From Bacteroidota bacterium (lineage in GTDB: Bacteria; Bacteroidota; Bacteroidia; Palsa-948), in NCBI GenBank assembly GCA_016213435.1, contig JACRAL010000066.1, positions 1 to 41,710 of the forward strand: a DNA stretch of 41,710 nucleotides, in the 5' to 3' direction. This document shows positions 40,096 through 41,710 of the stretch, in pieces. Position 1 is the stretch's first letter; every line of letters starts with the position of its first letter. Both the position numbers and the translations under genes were made by a program. The notes beneath the pieces were generated by a model. It saw only the letters and a program-made list of their open reading frames with translations, made no database searches and was not told the DNA's origin.

Positions 40096-41466
40096 TTATC
40101 TGCTTGGCTTCGGCATATTCTTCATCAGCTTCGCCATTTGATCTTTGTTGCCCATCATACGCATCATTTTGCGCATGTCTTCAAATTGCTTCATCAGCTT
40201 ATTTACTTCCTGAATATTTGTTCCGCTTCCTTTTGCAATACGCTGCCTGCGGCTGCCATTCATCAGGTCAGGATTCTTTCTCTCGGAGGGAGTCATGGAA
40301 TGAATGATTGCTTCAATTCCGACAAATGCTTTTTCATTTATGTCTATATCTTTTACCGCCTTTCCAACTCCGGGAATCATCCCTATCAGGTCTTTCATGT
40401 TTCCCATCTTTTTTATCTGCTGAAGCTGGCCGAGGAAATCATCAAAGTCAAATACATTCTTGGCAATTTTCTTCTGCAGTTTTTTTGATTCCTCCTCGCT
40501 GAATTGCTCTTGTGCTCTTTCAACCAGTGTAACCACATCGCCCATTCCTAAAATGCGGTCCGCCATACGATCGGGATGGAATACATCGATCGCATCCATC
40601 TTCTCGCCTGTTCCAACAAACTTGATCGGTTTATTCACAACGCTCTTAATGGAAAGAGCCGCACCACCTCGCGTATCTCCATCCAATTTTGTCAGCACTA
40701 CTCCACCGAAATCTAATTTATCATTGAACGCTTTTGCTGTGTTCACCGCATCTTGTCCGGTCATGGCATCCACCACAAATAATATTTCATCGGGAGAAAC
40801 TGCTTTCTTCACCGCTGCAATTTCATTCATCATTTGCTCATCGATCGCCAAACGCCCGGCAGTATCTATAATGACAACGGTGTGATTATTGTCTTTTGCA
40901 AATTGAACTCCGCGCTTTGCAATCTCAACAGCAGTTGACCTCACCCCCTGCCCCTCTCCCACAGGAGATGGGAGGAATGTACGTTCAGAAAAAACCGCAA
41001 CACCAATTTGTTCGCCAAGCACAGCTAATTGATCAATAGCAGCAGGGCGATAAATATCGCAAGCAACCAGTAAAGGATTTTTTCCTCGTTTTGTTTTCAG
41101 AAAATTGGCAAGCTTACCGGAAAAAGTTGTTTTACCGGAACCTTGTAATCCACTCATCAAAATCACAGTGGGATTGCCCGTCATCTTCAGTTCCGCGTTC
41201 TTGCCTCCCATCAGTTCAGCAAGTTCATCGCGGGTGATCTTGGTCATTAATTGCCCGGGGGAAATACTGGTGAGTACATTTTGTCCCAGCGCTTTTTCTT
41301 TTACATTGTCTGTAAAAGTTTTCGCCACTTTAAAATTCACGTCCGCATCCAGCAATGCTTTGCGGATCTCTTTGAGCGTTTCGCTCACATTCACTTCCGT
41401 GATCTTTCCCTGACCTTTCAGTATCTTGAAGGCACGGTCTATTTTATCGGATAAATTTTCAAACAT
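40096..41466 (-). CDS. ffh: Signal recognition particle protein Ffh
   Basis: Ffh (SRP54) binds 4.5S RNA and signal sequences and directs ribosomes to the membrane with FtsY. The 456-residue protein has the helical N domain (about 1-90) and the GTPase G domain with P-loop GLQGSGKTTFSGKLA near 110, DTAGR near 200 and TKLDGDTRGG near 255. A Met-rich M domain (about 320-456) ends with MKQFEDMRKMMRMMG. In the G domain, after GVAVFSE, the loop RTFLPSPVGEGQGVR (near 165-180) is encoded by a palindromic element (40938-40977) and is about ten residues longer than expected. The GTP-binding motifs are untouched. It is preceded by a -7 box and a small palindrome, and folD follows. Confidence 0.96.
   Translation of the reverse strand: MFENLSDKIDRAFKILKGQGKITEVNVSETLKEIRKALLDADVNFKVAKTFTDNVKEKALGQNVLTSISPGQLMTKITRDELAELMGGKNAELKMTGNPTVILMSGLQGSGKTTFSGKLANFLKTKRGKNPLLVACDIYRPAAIDQLAVLGEQIGVAVFSERTFLPSPVGEGQGVRSTAVEIAKRGVQFAKDNNHTVVIIDTAGRLAIDEQMMNEIAAVKKAVSPDEILFVVDAMTGQDAVNTAKAFNDKLDFGGVVLTKLDGDTRGGAALSIKSVVNKPIKFVGTGEKMDAIDVFHPDRMADRILGMGDVVTLVERAQEQFSEEESKKLQKKIAKNVFDFDDFLGQLQQIKKMGNMKDLIGMIPGVGKAVKDIDINEKAFVGIEAIIHSMTPSERKNPDLMNGSRRQRIAKGSGTNIQEVNKLMKQFEDMRKMMRMMGNKDQMAKLMKNMPKPSR
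40938..40977. repeat. Palindromic element inside ffh
   Basis: The 40 bases match the queE copy at 37 positions, in the same orientation relative to the gene and in the same frame, giving FLPSPVGEGQGVR. The hairpin (40951-40959 with 40964-40972) has one mismatch. It is inserted in the GTPase domain of an essential protein. Confidence 0.9.
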
Positions 41467-41496
41467 AGAAGTAAGTCAAAAAATTTTAAAATGAAA

Positions 41497-41522
41497 TCCC
41501 TATAGCGATCGGGACAAAAGTA
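41497..41522 (-). promoter_or_regulatory. ffh promoter region
   Basis: The minus strand has a perfect -7 box TACTTTTG (41522 to 41515) about 49 bases before the start. Directly downstream is an 18-base imperfect palindrome (41497-41514, TCCC...GGGA ends) that would form the start of the transcript. Confidence 0.55.
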
Positions 41523-41664
41523 AAAATAGCGAGCAAATTTAAAATTATTTCGCTGAGAGATACATGACATGCAGGTTTTACGCATTAAATTAACAGTCTA
41601 TAGTTCATTGAAATATGCAGGATGTGTTTGTGTGTGGTTAATAGTTTTGTTGATTGGCAGAAAA

Positions 41665-41710
41665 ATGCAAATCAACAACTACTTTAAAAGCATTGAAGAT
41701 CCACGTATTG
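41665..41710 (+). mobile_element. Start of a probable ISAs1-family transposase (cut by window end)
   Basis: The open frame starting at ATG 41665 reads MQINNYFKSIEDPRI before the window ends. YF..IEDPR is the usual opening of the DDE_Tnp_1-associated domain of ISAs1-type transposases. The insertion-sequence end is not certain; CAGGTTTTACGCA near 41575 could belong to the left terminal repeat. It would lie about 50 bases upstream of the ffh -7 box. Only 15 codons are visible, so the call rests on one short motif. Confidence 0.55.

Overview
This window looks like chromosomal DNA from an AT-rich member of the Bacteroidota (Cytophagia/Sphingobacteria/Chitinophagia type). Four things support this: -7 promoter boxes of the form TAnnTTTG without clear Shine-Dalgarno sites; several OmpA/PorE-like outer-membrane proteins; a peptidase with a type IX secretion C-terminal sorting domain; and typical gene neighbourhoods (tamB divergent from tsaD, Zn-independent L31, a short ComEC, a Smr protein with an N-terminal extension). 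I see no phage, CRISPR array, defence island or biosynthetic cluster. It is a core-genome segment.

Layout. 1-476 is gene-free and holds a dispersed repeat and an AAAAT tract. 477-2721 has an Ala-rich lipoprotein, rpmE (L31, minus) and a beta-helix lipoprotein. 2723-7927 is a minus-strand block: rpsA, guaA and a LysM/periplasmic-binding-like protein. 8110-10478 has two overlapping OmpA-family genes. 10526-16668 has a membrane Zn-peptidase, a Dph6-like ATP pyrophosphatase, a C69 dipeptidase, an OprB-like porin, malate dehydrogenase and a retropepsin-like ORF. 16786-25427 has a Lys-rich secreted peptide and a minus-strand series tamB, ABC exporter, M1 peptidase. 25463-31414 is a plus-strand series: tsaD, DUF1015, yggS, comEC, Smr. 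It is followed by rnpB (RNase P RNA, about 31457-31847). 31870-38466 is a minus-strand series: queE, PorE-like protein, SpoIID-like protein, long PorE-like protein. 38510-41466 has a small lipoprotein, folD and ffh. The last bases (41665-41710) look like the start of an ISAs1-type transposase.

The genes mix housekeeping functions (translation, SRP, GMP and folate metabolism, tRNA modification, RNase P) with cell-envelope functions. Four OmpA-type peptidoglycan-binding proteins, TamB, a porin and a T9SS-sorted peptidase fit gliding or type IX secretion bacteria.

The most unusual signal is not a gene. Small dispersed repeats have entered many genes, including essential ones, in frame. One class is GC-rich palindromes: copies with an ACCTCACCCC head lie in ffh, queE, the ABC exporter and the end of the DUF1015 gene; related copies lie twice in tsaD; and copies with a CCCTTTAGGG core lie in the LysM protein's signal peptide and in two intergenic gaps. 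The second class is arrays of degenerate 7-base tandem units, in guaA, yggS, queE, tsaD, the PorE-like signal peptide and intergenic DNA. The palindromes add peptides such as FLPSPLGEGQGVR to conserved proteins. They resemble, by analogy only, the protein-coding palindromic elements of Rickettsia and the heptameric repeats of cyanobacteria. I regard this as the best candidate for an under-described system here.
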